DNA of 5,234 nucleotides from Lentzea sp. (lineage in GTDB: Bacteria > Actinomycetota > Actinomycetes > Mycobacteriales > Pseudonocardiaceae), in NCBI GenBank assembly GCA_030146905.1, contig JASLAV010000164.1:1-5234 (forward strand), given 5' to 3'. Every line of letters begins with the position of its first letter. Position 1 is the stretch's first letter. The notes under the pieces are model-generated. The model did not search any database, was not told where the DNA came from, and was given only the letters and a program-made list of their open reading frames with translations. This document shows, in pieces, positions 5,173 through 5,234 of this stretch. A program made the position numbers and the translations under genes.

Positions 5173-5234
5173 GTGCACTTGCTGACCACCTCGCAACAGG
5201 ACCGGTTGCGACACCTGGCCCGCCGCAGCCCGGC
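5173..5234 (+). CDS. Probable start of an unidentified gene, cut by the window end
   Basis: A GTG opens a frame that stays open for the remaining 20 codons (VHLLTTSQQDRLRHLARRSP), a hydrophilic, helix-prone start. No start codon lies in frame between 5112 and 5172. There is no Shine-Dalgarno just upstream, but a -10-like box at leaderless spacing is present. Too little is visible to name a product. The stretch could instead be non-coding, as it contains a 7-bp inverted repeat that would also serve as a terminator stem for the DUF397 gene. Confidence 0.4.
   Translation, partial: MHLLTTSQQDRLRHLARRSP
5191..5211. repeat. Perfect 7-bp inverted repeat (hairpin)
   Basis: TCGCAAC and GTTGCGA pair perfectly around a 7-nt loop (AGGACCG). 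It lies within the first codons of the proposed right-edge gene. No T-tract is seen within the window. Confidence 0.5.

Noticed and set aside
4911..5189. Minus-strand open frame opposite DUF397
   Set aside because: It is antisense to an unmistakable DUF397 gene and has no motif of its own.

Overview
This is a 5.2-kb, very GC-rich window with strong G/C bias at third codon positions and GTG starts. It also has an Xre/DUF5753 regulator paired with a DUF397 protein. Together these point to an actinomycete; a filamentous Pseudonocardiaceae-type genome is my inference, and genus is not determinable by eye. All genes read on the + strand.

Left part (1-3501) is one translationally coupled operon segment. 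It starts with the C-terminal 404 residues of a large, probably exported protein: two DUF4082 modules flanking one SbsA-type Ig-like domain. This gene overlaps by 4 nt (GTGA) a NeuD/PglD-type sugar acyltransferase. That gene overlaps by 4 nt (GTGA) a DegT/DnrJ/EryC1/StrS sugar aminotransferase, which overlaps by 4 nt (ATGA) a WbpD/FdtC-type left-handed beta-helix N-acetyltransferase with a C-terminal CxC...CxxC zinc-ribbon-like tail. The aminotransferase and WbpD-like enzyme together would turn a 3-keto nucleotide sugar into a 3-acylamido sugar. The NeuD-like enzyme would add a second acyl group or act on another intermediate. Dehydratase, isomerase and glycosyltransferase genes are not in the window and may lie upstream.

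Middle part (3502-4108) begins with a 62-nt gap holding a GC hairpin, a 13-nt palindrome and a good ribosome binding site. Next is an unrecognised 159-residue membrane protein with three predicted hydrophobic segments and a cytosolic charged stretch. A 65-nt gap follows, with an 8-bp bulged inverted repeat and a -10-like box placed for leaderless transcription of the next gene.

Right part (4109-5234) is a helix-turn-helix/DUF5753 regulator overlapping by 26 nt a 58-residue DUF397 protein, the usual WhiJ-like actinomycete pair. A 61-nt gap then leads to the probable GTG start of another gene cut by the window edge, again preceded by a -10-like box at leaderless spacing and containing a 7-bp perfect inverted repeat.

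No tRNA, rRNA, CRISPR array, transposase or attachment site was seen. The most notable point is the tight coupling of a repeat-built surface protein to nucleotide-amino-sugar enzymes, which suggests a protein and its glycan (or ligand) being made together.
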